Source of the DNA: JBQTII01 sp052387905 | GTDB taxonomy: Bacteria > Actinomycetota > Actinomycetes > Sporichthyales > Sporichthyaceae | Direction: 5' to 3' | DNA length: 47,243 nt | NCBI GenBank assembly: GCA_052387905.1 | Contig: JBQTIR010000006.1 | Location: 1 to 47,243, forward strand | The notes under the pieces: generated by a model | Told to the model about the DNA's origin: nothing | What the model saw: only the letters and a program-made list of their open reading frames with translations | Database searches by the model: none | Shown: positions 16,333 through 24,328 of the stretch, piece by piece | How the letters are laid out: each line of letters begins with the position of its first letter | Position numbering within the stretch: position 1 is the first letter of the stretch | Program-made: the position numbers and the translations under genes

Positions 16333-16788
16333 ATGGCAATGTGGAATCAGCTCAAGGCGAAGAGCCAGGACATGTCCAGCCAGCTCAAGACCAAGTCGGG
16401 GCAGCTGAAGAACAAGAACTTCTCCGAGGCCAGCATGGCGATGTGCGCGTTGATCGCTGCGGCCGACGGCAGCATCGACACCGACGAGCGACGCAAGGTC
16501 GCCGGTCTCATCACCTCCAACGACGTGCTGTCCATCTTCAAGGCCGATGACCTGCGCGAGCGCTTCGAGCACTACTGCAACAAGCTGTCGGCCGACTACG
16601 ACTTCGGCAAGGTCGAGGCCCTGCAAGCACTGGGCAAGGTGAAGAAGAAGGATGTGGAGGCCCGCGCGGTGATCCAGATCGGGATCATCATCGGCGGCGC
16701 CGACGGGACCTTCGACGACGATGAGAAGAAGGCCGTCAAGGACGCCTGCCACGCGGTCGGCATCGACCCGGCCGAGTTCGACCTCTAG
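16333..16788 (+). CDS. terB: TerB-like tellurite resistance family protein
   Basis: A 151-residue cytosolic, all-helical protein. The TerB hallmarks are MCALIAAADGSIDTDERRKVAGLI and, in the second half, IGIIIGGADGTFDDDEKKAVKDACHAVGI; the acidic ADGxxDxxE repeats form the presumed metal-binding site. A Lys/Gln-rich N-terminus precedes the domain. An AAGGAG lies 13 nt before the ATG, a long spacing, with no better start nearby. TerB proteins are linked to membrane stress, phage and tellurite responses, but no other ter genes are present here, so the role is open. Confidence 0.9.
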   Translation: MAMWNQLKAKSQDMSSQLKTKSGQLKNKNFSEASMAMCALIAAADGSIDTDERRKVAGLITSNDVLSIFKADDLRERFEHYCNKLSADYDFGKVEALQALGKVKKKDVEARAVIQIGIIIGGADGTFDDDEKKAVKDACHAVGIDPAEFDL

Positions 16789-16839
16789 GCGGCCGGCCAA
16801 CGGCTCCTTCGTCGCCGACATGGCTGGCAGGATCAAGGC

Positions 16840-18042
16840 ATGCCCCACTACCGGGTGGCGGGCGAGATCCCGCCCAAGCGCCATACCCAGTTCCGCCAGA
16901 GCGACGGGTCGCTGCTGCGTGAGGAGCTGATGGGCGCGGAGGGGTTCTCCGCCGACTCCGCGCTGCTCTATCACGCCGGTGACCCGGCGGCGATCCTCGC
17001 CAGCCGGGCGTGGGAGCTGCTCGACCAGACTCTGACGCCCAATCACCCGTTGCTTCCCCGGCACCTGAGGCTGCCCGACTTGGTGGCCACGGAGCCGTCG
17101 GGCATCGACGCGGTGACCGGGCGGCGCCTCGTGCTGGGCAACCACGACGTGCGGATCAGCTACGTCGTCGCGGGCGCACCCTCGCCGCTGTATCGCGATG
17201 CGGTCGGTGACGAATGCGTGTTCGTGGAGGCCGGGACGGCCTTTCTCGAGACCGTCTTCGGGCACTTCGAGGTGGCCCGCGGTGACTACCTGATGATCCC
17301 GCGCGGCACGACCCACCGGTGGATCCCGTCCGGCGTCGAACCGGTGCGGCTCTACCTGATTGAGGCGAGCTCCCATATCGGCCCGCCGCGGCGCTACCTC
17401 TCGGCGCGGGGCCAGTTCCTCGAACACGCGCCCTACTGCGAGCGGGACCTGCGCGCCCCGCAGGGGCCATCCCAGATCTGGGACACCGACGTCGAGGTCT
17501 ACGTCAAACACCGCGGGCCGGCCGGTCTGCTCGGCTCGATCCTGACCCACGCCACCCACCCGTTCGACCTCGTCGGCTGGGACGGCTGTCTGTATCCCTA
17601 TGCCGTCAATGTCGCGGACTTCGAACCGATCACCGGGCGCATCCATCAGCCGCCGCCGGTGCACCAGGTGTTCGAGGGAGCCAACTTCGTGATCTGCAAC
17701 TTCGTTCCGCGCAAGGTGGATTACCACCCGCTCGCGGTGCCGGTGCCGTACCACCACTCCAACGTCGATTCCGACGAGGTGATGTTCTACGTCGCCGGCA
17801 ACTACGCCGCACGTTCCGGTTCGGGCATCGCGGCCGGGTCGGTGTCGTTGCATCCGGGCGGGCACACCCACGGCCCACAGCCCGGCTCGGCCGAGCGCAG
17901 CCTCGGCGCGGAGCGATTCGACGAACTGGCGATCATGGTCGACACCTTCGCTCCACTCGGGCTGGGGGAGGGCGCCCTGGCCTGCGAGGACCAGGCGTAC
18001 GCGTGGACCTGGGCGAACAACGGGCCGCGGAGCGCGCCGTGA
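16840..18042 (+). CDS. hmgA: Homogentisate 1,2-dioxygenase
   Basis: A 400-residue cupin dioxygenase that opens the homogentisate ring to maleylacetoacetate in tyrosine/phenylalanine catabolism. It begins PHYRVAGEIPPKRHTQFR, has the cupin half with YLMIPRGTTHRW and the iron-binding region PPVHQVFEGANFVICNFVPRK, and ends with the conserved SVSLHPGGHTHGPQPGS and TFAPLGL. Length fits the actinobacterial form. Its TGA overlaps the GTG of a 25-codon mini-ORF which in turn overlaps the fahA start, so the two pathway genes are probably translated as one coupled series. Neither hppD nor maleylacetoacetate isomerase is adjacent. Confidence 0.95.
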   Translation: MPHYRVAGEIPPKRHTQFRQSDGSLLREELMGAEGFSADSALLYHAGDPAAILASRAWELLDQTLTPNHPLLPRHLRLPDLVATEPSGIDAVTGRRLVLGNHDVRISYVVAGAPSPLYRDAVGDECVFVEAGTAFLETVFGHFEVARGDYLMIPRGTTHRWIPSGVEPVRLYLIEASSHIGPPRRYLSARGQFLEHAPYCERDLRAPQGPSQIWDTDVEVYVKHRGPAGLLGSILTHATHPFDLVGWDGCLYPYAVNVADFEPITGRIHQPPPVHQVFEGANFVICNFVPRKVDYHPLAVPVPYHHSNVDSDEVMFYVAGNYAARSGSGIAAGSVSLHPGGHTHGPQPGSAERSLGAERFDELAIMVDTFAPLGLGEGALACEDQAYAWTWANNGPRSAP

Positions 18043-18116
18043 GCGAGCGCAGCGACGCCACAATGTCATCGCATGGCGGCCCCGCGAGGACGAAGTCCGT
18101 GGCGGTGACGCCATGA
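18039..18116 (+). other. Coupled mini-ORF (25 codons) between hmgA and fahA
   Basis: A GTG overlapping the hmgA stop (GTGA) opens a 25-codon frame that starts VSERSDATMSSHGG and ends VAVTP, and its TGA overlaps the fahA ATG (ATGA). The opening VSERS and the V-x-P-stop ending match the mini-ORFs upstream of punA at 7.7-7.9 kb, while the middle differs. It fills the 70-bp hmgA-fahA spacer exactly. A small hairpin, GGAC GAA GTCC, lies within it. Confidence 0.5.
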
Positions 18117-19342
18117 GCGAGGACTTCGGCACCTACACCCTGCCCTACGGCGTCTTCAGTCCTGACGGGCAGTCAGCGCGGGTGGGCGTGGCCGTGCGAG
18201 ATCAGGTCCTCGACCTCACCGCGGCACTGGCTGATCTGACGTTCGCCCAGCCGAGCCTGAACGCGTTCCTGGCTCAAGGACGCGCCCGCTGGGCCCAGGT
18301 CCGCCAGCAGATCGGTGACCTCGTCACGGCTGGGCCGGATCCCGCGTTCCTGCACCCGGTCGAGGCAGTGACCTTGCAGTTGCCGTTCGAGGTCGCCGAC
18401 TACGTCGACTTCTATTCCTCGCGCCACCACGCGGAGAACGTCGGGGCGATCTTCCGCCCCGGTGCAAATCCGCTGCCGCCGAACTGGCTGACCCAGCCGC
18501 TCGGGTACCACGGCCGGGCGGGCACCGTCGTGGTGTCCGGGACGCCGATCCGGCGCCCCAGCGGGCTGCGCAAGGTGGGTGACGGTGCGGTCACCTACGG
18601 GCCCGCTCAGACCCTCGACATCGAGGCAGAGGTCGGCTTCGTCGTCGGCACGCCATCGGCGCTGGGCAGCGCCGTGCCGACCGCGGCGTTCCGCGATCAC
18701 GTCTTCGGCCTGGTCCTGCTCAACGACTGGTCCGCCCGCGACATCCAGTTCTGGGAGACCGCGCCGCTCGGACCGTTCCTCGGTAAATCCTTCGCCACGT
18801 CGATCTCGCCCTGGGTAGTACCCCTCGACGCCCTCGACGACGCCTGGCTGCCCACCCCGCCGCAGGACCCGGCCCCGGCGCCCTACCTGCGCGACGTAGG
18901 CGATCACGGCCTGGACCTGGCGCTGGAGATCGACTGGAACGGCACCGTGGTCTCCCGCCCGCCGGCGCGCACCACCTACTGGACCCCCGCCCAGCAGCTC
19001 GCTCACCTCACCGTCAACGGGGCGAGCCTGCGCACCGGGGACCTTTACGCCTCGGGCACCGTGTCCGGCCCCGAGCGCTCCCAGCGCGGGTGCCTGCTCG
19101 AGCTCACCTGGGCCGGCCGGGACCCCCTGACGTTGGCCGACGGCAGCACGGTCACCTATCTGCGGGACGGGGACACCCTGACGATCCGGGCCACCGCCCC
19201 GGGCCCGGGCGGCGCGCAGTTGTACCTCGGCGAAGTCGCCGGGACCGTCGTTGGCGGCCCGCGCGCAGCCGACATCGGCGGGGATCTGGCGCGGGAACTC
19301 TCGCCGGAGGAGGCGGACTGGCTCGACGCAGACATGGACTGA
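18113..19342 (+). CDS. fahA: Fumarylacetoacetase
   Basis: A 409-residue enzyme that cleaves fumarylacetoacetate to fumarate and acetoacetate, the last step of tyrosine breakdown. Visible family motifs are DYVDFYSSRHHAENVGAIFRPG (metal Asp and catalytic His region), GYHGRAGTVVVSGTPIRRPSG, DIEAEVGFVVG with metal Glu residues, LLNDWSARDIQFWE and FLGKSFATSISPWVVPLDAL. The C-terminal LRTGDLYASGTVSGPE is also typical. The ATG at 18113 overlaps the stop of the preceding mini-ORF and gives MSEDFGTYTLPYG, matching homologues. Confidence 0.95.
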   Translation: MSEDFGTYTLPYGVFSPDGQSARVGVAVRDQVLDLTAALADLTFAQPSLNAFLAQGRARWAQVRQQIGDLVTAGPDPAFLHPVEAVTLQLPFEVADYVDFYSSRHHAENVGAIFRPGANPLPPNWLTQPLGYHGRAGTVVVSGTPIRRPSGLRKVGDGAVTYGPAQTLDIEAEVGFVVGTPSALGSAVPTAAFRDHVFGLVLLNDWSARDIQFWETAPLGPFLGKSFATSISPWVVPLDALDDAWLPTPPQDPAPAPYLRDVGDHGLDLALEIDWNGTVVSRPPARTTYWTPAQQLAHLTVNGASLRTGDLYASGTVSGPERSQRGCLLELTWAGRDPLTLADGSTVTYLRDGDTLTIRATAPGPGGAQLYLGEVAGTVVGGPRAADIGGDLARELSPEEADWLDADMD

Positions 19343-19389
19343 TCGCCGGGTGGTCGTGCTGGCGCGTGCCGTCGCACTAATCTGCCCAC

Positions 19390-20013
19390 ATGGGATTACC
19401 GAATCGGTTGTTGCTCGACGGCGAGAAGATCATTCTCGATCTGCGCCCGCACTGGTGGTTCTACTTCCCGGTGATGATCCTCGGGGTGCCGGTGCTGGCC
19501 TTCGTCGGCTTCGCCGCGACTCTCGACGGCGATACCGGCGATGCCGTCAAGTACCTGTCCTACGCGGTGCTCGCGGTCTGGCTGACCTGGCTGCTGGTGC
19601 GGATGTGGCAGTGGTCGACCACGCATTTCGTGGTGAGCACCGAGCGGATCATCTGGCGCGCAGGCCTGATCGCCAAGAACAGTCGCGACATCCCGCTGGA
19701 CCGGATCAACGACATCGCCTCGACCCAGTCGATCTTCGAGCGGATGCTGCGCTCGGGTCACCTGTTGATTGAGTCGGCCGGGGAGAAGGGCCAGCAGGAC
19801 TTCAAGGACATCTCGCACGTGGATCGGGTGCAGAAGGAAATCCACAAGCAGGTCGAGGCGCATGAGGAGCGTGAGCGCTTCGGGCACCGTGGCCCGGCGT
19901 CCGACGGATCGGTTCCGGACCAGATCGCCGCGCTCGCGGCGTTGCGTGACTCGGGCGTGCTCACCGAGGCCGAGTTCGCGGCCAAGAAGGCGGACCTGCT
20001 CAACCGGATGTGA
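19390..20013 (+). CDS. PH-domain membrane protein with a C-terminal SHOCT motif
   Basis: A 207-residue protein with two N-terminal transmembrane helices (WWFYFPVMILGVPVLAFVGF and YAVLAVWLTWLLVRMW). A bacterial PH (bPH2/YdbS-type) domain follows: FVVSTERIIWRAGLIAKNSRDIPLDRINDIASTQSIFERML and GHLLIESAGEKG. A charged linker leads to a SHOCT helix-hairpin, QIAALAALRDSGVLTEAEFAAKKADLL, a motif thought to promote oligomerisation. Function is unknown. A -10-like TAATCT sits 6 nt before the ATG, suggesting a leaderless mRNA. Confidence 0.87.
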   Translation: MGLPNRLLLDGEKIILDLRPHWWFYFPVMILGVPVLAFVGFAATLDGDTGDAVKYLSYAVLAVWLTWLLVRMWQWSTTHFVVSTERIIWRAGLIAKNSRDIPLDRINDIASTQSIFERMLRSGHLLIESAGEKGQQDFKDISHVDRVQKEIHKQVEAHEERERFGHRGPASDGSVPDQIAALAALRDSGVLTEAEFAAKKADLLNRM

Positions 20014-20044
20014 TGCTGTCTCAGCTCTCCAGGGGAGTCCGACG

Positions 20045-20887
20045 ATGACAGAGCTGACGGTAACTCACGACGGCCTGCACTTCGAGGTGCACGAGGCCGG
20101 CCCTGCCGGCGGCGAGCCGATTCTGTTGCTCCATGGCTTCCCGCAATCGGCATCGAGCTGGGACGCGCTCATTCCGCTGCTCACTGCGGCCGGCTACCGG
20201 ACGCTCGCAATGCAACAGCGCGGTTACTCCCCGGGCGCTCGCCCGCGGGGGCGCGCCGCTTACACCGTCGACAAGCTCACCGCCGACGCCGTCGCAGTGA
20301 TCGACGCGCTGGCCGGCGGGCGGGCGCACGTGGTCGGGCACGACTGGGGCGCCGCGGTCGCCTGGGCGCTGGCCGGCAGGTATCCGGACCAGGTGGCCTC
20401 ACTGACCGCAGTCTCGGTGCCGCACCCCAAGGCGTTTCTGTCGGCGGTGGTGGGCAGCCGGCAGGTGCTGCACTCGTGGTACATGCTCGCGTTCCAGCTT
20501 CCCGGGGCACCGGAGCGCCTGCTGCACCACAGCTTCGAGAAATTCCTGATGGGCTACGGCGGGCACAGCGCCGAAGGTGCACGCCGGGACCGGGCGGCGT
20601 TTGCGGCCAGCTCCGACCTCACCGGCCCGCTGAACTGGTACCGCGCGCTACCGTTCGCGAACCCGTGGACCGCGGTGCCCGCCGACATCGCGGCGCCGAC
20701 TCTGTTCGTGTGGAGTGACGGCGACGCCTTTCTGACGCGGCAGGCCGCTGACCGGTGCGCGCGCTATGTATCGGGCCCGTTCACCTTCGAGGTCTTGACC
20801 GGGGTCAGCCACTGGATCCCCGACGAGGCACCTGAGGCCCTGGCCGAGGCGCTGCTGGCGCACTGCCGGGCGTGGCCGTTGCGCTGA
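20045..20887 (+). CDS. Alpha/beta hydrolase, epoxide hydrolase-like
   Basis: A 280-residue alpha/beta hydrolase. The oxyanion-side HGFPQSASSWD (about residue 35) is followed by GHDWGAAVAWALA, where the nucleophile is Asp rather than Ser, as in epoxide hydrolases and haloalkane dehalogenases. The acid region is LFVWSDGDAFL, and the catalytic His is in GVSHWIPDEAPE. The cap region has the Tyr-containing NWYRALPF stretch typical of epoxide hydrolases. It starts 31 nt after the PH/SHOCT gene and could share its transcript. A strong inverted repeat follows the stop. Confidence 0.88.
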   Translation: MTELTVTHDGLHFEVHEAGPAGGEPILLLHGFPQSASSWDALIPLLTAAGYRTLAMQQRGYSPGARPRGRAAYTVDKLTADAVAVIDALAGGRAHVVGHDWGAAVAWALAGRYPDQVASLTAVSVPHPKAFLSAVVGSRQVLHSWYMLAFQLPGAPERLLHHSFEKFLMGYGGHSAEGARRDRAAFAASSDLTGPLNWYRALPFANPWTAVPADIAAPTLFVWSDGDAFLTRQAADRCARYVSGPFTFEVLTGVSHWIPDEAPEALAEALLAHCRAWPLR

Positions 20888-20905
20888 ACCGGGCTGGATG
20901 CCTTG

Positions 20906-20947
20906 CGTCAGGGAGAGCGGTCGCTATAACGACAGCTCTCGCTGACG
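20906..20947. terminator. Bidirectional hairpin between convergent genes
   Basis: Arms CGTCAG (20906-20911), GAGAGC (20913-20918) and GTCG (20920-20923) pair with CGAC (20930-20933), GCTCTC (20935-20940) and CTGACG (20942-20947). This gives 16 base pairs with two single symmetric mismatches and a CTATAA loop. It lies 18 nt after the epoxide hydrolase stop and 11 nt beyond the AccE stop on the other strand. There is no U-tract, which is common for actinobacterial terminators. Confidence 0.7.
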
Positions 20948-20958
20948 TTGCGGATAGT

Positions 20959-21195
20959 TCAACTGGGCCAGGCGCTGGCGCGCCAGGCGCCCGGCCCGTG
21001 GGGCAGGGGCCGGCGCAGGCCGCTGGCGCGATCGTTCCACGCGGGCAGGGCCGGCTCCGGCTCCGGGGCGGCGCCGCCCGAACGTGCCGCGAGCACGGCA
21101 ACCAGGGCCGCCAGTTCGTAGTCGTCCGGCGTCCCGCGCACGATGCGTAGCAGCGGCCTAGCGGCCTCCACCGGGCCCTCGTCCTGAGTGCCCAT
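20959..21195 (-). CDS. accE: Acyl-CoA carboxylase epsilon subunit
   Basis: A 78-residue protein of the actinobacterial AccE family, the small subunit that joins AccA and AccD into an active carboxylase. The recognisable part is LLRIVRGTPDDYELAALVAVLAAR (consensus hVvkGxPtxeElAALvaVL), followed by a Pro/Ala-rich region and a C-terminal WNDRASGLRRPLPHGPGAWRASAW that resembles the W...R...PGPGAWRAS end of the family. The ATG at 21195 overlaps the accD stop by one base (TGATG), indicating coupled translation. Confidence 0.92.
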   Translation of the reverse strand: MGTQDEGPVEAARPLLRIVRGTPDDYELAALVAVLAARSGGAAPEPEPALPAWNDRASGLRRPLPHGPGAWRASAWPS

Positions 21196-22817
21196 CAGAG
21201 CGGAATGTTCCCGTGCTTCTTCGGCGGCAGGGTCTCGCGCTTGCCGCGCAACGCGCGCAGCGCCTTGATGACCTGCACGCGCGTGGCCGACGGTGGGATC
21301 ACGGAGTCGATGTAGCCGCGGCTGGCCGCGATGTACGGGTTGGCCAGGGTGTCCTCGTACTCGGTGACAAGTTCCGCGCGACGGGCCTCCGGGTCGCCGG
21401 AGTCCGCGAGCTCGCGCCGGTAGAGGATGTTGACCGCACCCTGCGCACCCATCACGGCGATCTGCGCGGTAGGCCACGCAAAGTTCAGGTCCGCGCCCAG
21501 GTGCTTGGAACCCATGACGTCGTACGCGCCGCCATAGGCCTTACGGGTGATGACGGTGACCTTGGGGACGGTGGCCTCGACGTAGGCGTAGATCAGCTTC
21601 GCGCCGCGGCGGATGATGCCGTCCCATTCCTGGTTGGTGCCGGGCAAGAAACCAGGGACGTCGACGAAGGTCAGGATCGGGACGTTGAACGCGTCGCAGG
21701 TCCGCACGAAGCGCGCGGCCTTCTCCGAGGCGTTGATGTCCAGGCAGCCCGCGAACTGCATCGGCTGGTTGGCGACGACGCCGACGCTGCGGCCCTCGAC
21801 GCGGCCGAACCCGACGATGATGTTGGGCGCATAGAGCGCCTGGACTTCGAGGAACTCCCCGTCGTCGAGGGCCGCCTCGATCACCTTGTGCATGTCGTAG
21901 GGGGTGTTGGCCGAGTCCGGGATCAGGGTGTCCAGCGCCAGGTCGTCGGCGGTGATGTCGAGGTCGGCGCCGTCGCCGAACACCGGCGGGTCGGAAAGGT
22001 TGTTCGAGGGCAGGTAGCTCAGCAGCGCCTTGACGTACTCCAGCGCGTCGTCCTCGTCGGCGCCCAGGTAGTGCGCGTTGCCGCTCTTGGTGTTGTGCGT
22101 GAGCGCGCCGCCGAGCTCCTCCATCCCGACGTCCTCGCCGGTGACCGAGCGGATGACCTCGGGGCCGGTGATGAACATGTGCGAGGTCTTGTCGACCATC
22201 ACGATGAAGTCGGTCAGGGCGGGGGAGTAGACGTGCCCACCGGCGCAAGTGCCCATGATCAGCGAGATCTGCGGGACGACCCCGGAAGCGTGCGCGTTGC
22301 GCTTGAAGATCTCCCCGTACAGGCCGAGGGAGACCACGCCCTCCTGGATGCGGGCTCCGGCGCCTTCGTTGATGCCGATGATCGGACACCCGGTCTTGAT
22401 CGCCAGGTCCATGACCTTGACGATCTTCTCCCCGTACACCTCACCGAGGGACCCGCCGAAGATCGCGAAGTCCTGGGAGAACACGCACACCTGACGGCCG
22501 TCGACCGTGCCGTAGCCGGTCACCACGCCGTCGCCGTAGGGACGATTCTTCTCCAGGCCGAACGCGGTCGAACGGTGCCGGGCGAACTCGTCCATCTCGA
22601 CGAACGAGCCCTCGTCGAGCAGCGCCGCGATCCGCTCGCGGGCGGTCATCTTGCCCTTGGCGTGTTGCTTCTCGACCGCGCGGGCGGAGGCGGCGTGAAT
22701 CGCCTCGTCCTCGCGCAGCACCAGGTCGGCGAGTTTGCCCGCCGTGGTGTGGATGTCGATCGAGTGCAGGTCCGGAGGCGACACCGGCAGGTCGGTGTCC
22801 AGTGCGGGTTCAGCCAT
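21195..22817 (-). CDS. accD5: Acyl-CoA (propionyl-CoA type) carboxylase beta subunit
   Basis: A 540-residue carboxyltransferase that moves CO2 from carboxybiotin to acetyl- or propionyl-CoA. N-half motifs are KGKMTARERIAALLDEGSF, FSQDFAIFGGSLGEVYGEK and GINEGAGARIQEGV; the oxyanion holes are in MGTCAGGHVYSPALTDF and in the C-half RKAYGGAYDVMGSKHLGAD. It ends RGKRETLPPKKHGNIPL, the standard terminus. The residue after MGAQGAVNI that helps set acyl-chain preference cannot be assigned with certainty. The ATG at 22817 lies 25 bp from the divergent birA start. Confidence 0.96.
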   Translation of the reverse strand: MAEPALDTDLPVSPPDLHSIDIHTTAGKLADLVLREDEAIHAASARAVEKQHAKGKMTARERIAALLDEGSFVEMDEFARHRSTAFGLEKNRPYGDGVVTGYGTVDGRQVCVFSQDFAIFGGSLGEVYGEKIVKVMDLAIKTGCPIIGINEGAGARIQEGVVSLGLYGEIFKRNAHASGVVPQISLIMGTCAGGHVYSPALTDFIVMVDKTSHMFITGPEVIRSVTGEDVGMEELGGALTHNTKSGNAHYLGADEDDALEYVKALLSYLPSNNLSDPPVFGDGADLDITADDLALDTLIPDSANTPYDMHKVIEAALDDGEFLEVQALYAPNIIVGFGRVEGRSVGVVANQPMQFAGCLDINASEKAARFVRTCDAFNVPILTFVDVPGFLPGTNQEWDGIIRRGAKLIYAYVEATVPKVTVITRKAYGGAYDVMGSKHLGADLNFAWPTAQIAVMGAQGAVNILYRRELADSGDPEARRAELVTEYEDTLANPYIAASRGYIDSVIPPSATRVQVIKALRALRGKRETLPPKKHGNIPL

Positions 22818-22825
22818 GGCCCCGG

Positions 22826-22835
22826 ACACTAACGT
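22826..22835. promoter_or_regulatory. Overlapping divergent -10 boxes for accD and birA
   Basis: On the plus strand TAACGT (22830-22835) lies 7 nt before the birA ATG. On the minus strand TAGTGT (complement of 22826-22831) lies 8 nt before the accD ATG. They share two base pairs in a gap of only 25 bp. The spacing to each ATG fits leaderless or nearly leaderless transcripts. Assigned by eye only. Confidence 0.5.
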
Positions 22836-22842
22836 GAACGCC

Positions 22843-23655
22843 ATGATCGGCCCCGAGGAGCCCCTGGACGCCGCCGTCGTGCGGGCGGCGCTGCCAGACG
22901 GGCCGTGGGAGCTGCACCTGCTCGCGGAGACCAACTCGACCAACGCCGATGTCGGAGCTGCGGCTGCTGCCGGGGACGCGCGTCCGGGCTACCTGGTGGT
23001 CGCGGAGCACCAGCGCGCCGGGCGCGGGCGACACGGGCGCACCTGGCTCTCGCCGCCCGGGGCCGGGCTTACGTTCTCCCTGCTGGTCGCCCCCGAGCAC
23101 GTCCCGGCCGCGCGCTGGGGCTGGATCCCGTTGCTCACCGGCGTGGCGATGGTCGATGCGACGACGGGACTCGGGGCCACGCTCTCGTTGAAGTGGCCGA
23201 ACGACTGTCTGGACGCCGCCGGCGCGAAGGTGGCAGGGATCCTCGTCGAGCGGGTCGCCACGCCCACCGGTCCGATGGCCGTCATCGGGATCGGGATCAA
23301 CGTCCACGGTCGCGGCGCGCAGCTTCCGATCGACAAGGCGTCCTCCCTGGAAGTAGCCGGCGCCACCGGCCTCGACCGCGCGCGGGTGCTCGCCGCAGTC
23401 CTGGCAGCGCTGCGGGAGCGGTTCGAGGCCTGGCACGCCGTGGATGGGGATCCGTCCCGATGCGGTCTGGGTCAGGCCTACCGCACGCACTGCGCGACCT
23501 TAGGGGCACAGGTCCGGATCGATCAGCCCGGCGGGACAGTACTGACGGGCAGCGCGACGGACGTTGCGCAGGACGGCGCGCTGGTGGTGTCGACCCCCGC
23601 CGGAGCGGTCACGGTCGCTGCGGGGGACGTCACGCATCTGCGGGGCGTGAGCTGA
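22843..23655 (+). CDS. birA: Biotin--[acetyl-CoA-carboxylase] ligase
   Basis: A 270-residue monofunctional (class I) biotin protein ligase that attaches biotin to the carrier domain of the acyl-CoA carboxylase alpha subunit. Signatures: ETNSTNADV, AEHQRAGRGRHGRTWLSPPGAG (the GRGRxGR biotinyl-AMP loop), LKWPNDCLDAAGAKVAGILVE and IGIGINVHG. The C-terminal small domain ends with VSTPAGAVTVAAGDVTHLR. No N-terminal helix-turn-helix precedes the catalytic domain, so it is not a BirA-type repressor. The stop overlaps the next start (TGATG). Confidence 0.95.
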   Translation: MIGPEEPLDAAVVRAALPDGPWELHLLAETNSTNADVGAAAAAGDARPGYLVVAEHQRAGRGRHGRTWLSPPGAGLTFSLLVAPEHVPAARWGWIPLLTGVAMVDATTGLGATLSLKWPNDCLDAAGAKVAGILVERVATPTGPMAVIGIGINVHGRGAQLPIDKASSLEVAGATGLDRARVLAAVLAALRERFEAWHAVDGDPSRCGLGQAYRTHCATLGAQVRIDQPGGTVLTGSATDVAQDGALVVSTPAGAVTVAAGDVTHLRGVS

Positions 23656-24185
23656 TGGGCGGCGCCCGGCTACCGCTGCTGGCGGGCGAGCGCCCCGCCT
23701 TCGAGGTGCGCGCCCACGTCTACACCCTGGCCGGGTCGGTCTTCGTCCTGCTCCTGACCAGTGGGGTCGGCGCGTTCCTGGCCGCGACCGTCCCGGATTC
23801 CGGTGCCCGGCCGACGCTGCGACTGATCATCGCCGGCACCTGCGCCGCCCTGGTGGTGCGGTGGTCGATCTGGCCCTTTCTCGGGTGGTACTCACGCAGC
23901 TACCTGGTCACCGACCGCCGGGTGATCGTGCGCGAAGGGGTGTTCTCCCGACGTGGCCACGACATCCCGCTGACCCGGGTGGTGAGCGCCAGCTACACCC
24001 GCACCGTGCTGCAGCGCATGTTCGGCTGCGGTCGCCTGACCGTGTCCACCGCCGGATCGGGAGACCTGGTGGTCGACGACGTGCCGATGGTGGTCGAGGT
24101 TCAACGGGTGCTGGCCGCCCTGACCGCCGCCGCGATCGCCGGCCAAACTCCGCCCGCGGCCCCGGGTACGGTCGGGACAGGCTGA
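23655..24185 (+). CDS. PH-domain membrane protein
   Basis: A 176-residue protein with two N-terminal transmembrane helices (VYTLAGSVFVLLLTSGVGAF and LRLIIAGTCAALVVRWSIW) and a C-terminal bacterial PH domain: YLVTDRRVIVREGVFSRRGHDIPLTRVVSASYTRTVLQRMFGCG followed by GDLVVDDVPMV. It resembles the SHOCT-bearing protein at 19.4 kb without the SHOCT tail. Mycobacteria have a comparable gene next to birA (Rv3278c, from memory). Start and birA stop overlap by one base. Function unknown. Confidence 0.87.
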   Translation: MGGARLPLLAGERPAFEVRAHVYTLAGSVFVLLLTSGVGAFLAATVPDSGARPTLRLIIAGTCAALVVRWSIWPFLGWYSRSYLVTDRRVIVREGVFSRRGHDIPLTRVVSASYTRTVLQRMFGCGRLTVSTAGSGDLVVDDVPMVVEVQRVLAALTAAAIAGQTPPAAPGTVGTG

Positions 24186-24224
24186 TCCCGCCCCCATCGA
24201 GCGCCGAATGCCTCGCTGCGCCTT

Positions 24225-24247
24225 GACCACCGCTTGGTCGGGGTTTT
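24225..24247 (+). terminator. Weak intrinsic terminator
   Basis: GACCA (24225-24229) and TGGTC (24235-24239) form a 5-bp stem with a 5-nt loop, followed by GGGGTTTTCT. It lies 40 nt after the PH gene and before the response regulator promoter. Confidence 0.45.
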
Positions 24248-24316
24248 CTGTGATCGGAATTTCGCCACAAAGGCCACGCGTCGTGGCGGTTACGCCCTCC
24301 AGAGCCCTTTGCGCTT

Positions 24317-24322
24317 TACCAT
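24317..24322 (+). promoter_or_regulatory. -10 box of the response regulator gene, leaderless spacing
   Basis: TACCAT fits TANNNT and stands 6 nt before the ATG at 24329, with no ribosome-binding site in between. This is the typical arrangement of leaderless actinobacterial transcripts. Inferred by eye. Confidence 0.4.
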
Positions 24323-24328
24323 TCGGCC

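Noticed and set aside
16327..18132. 601-codon minus-strand frame opposite terB and hmgA
   Set aside because: Sense genes are unambiguous; the frame contains no domain or signal.
21213..22832. 539-codon open frame opposite accD
   Set aside because: Covers accD on the other strand; accD has full family motifs and this frame has none.
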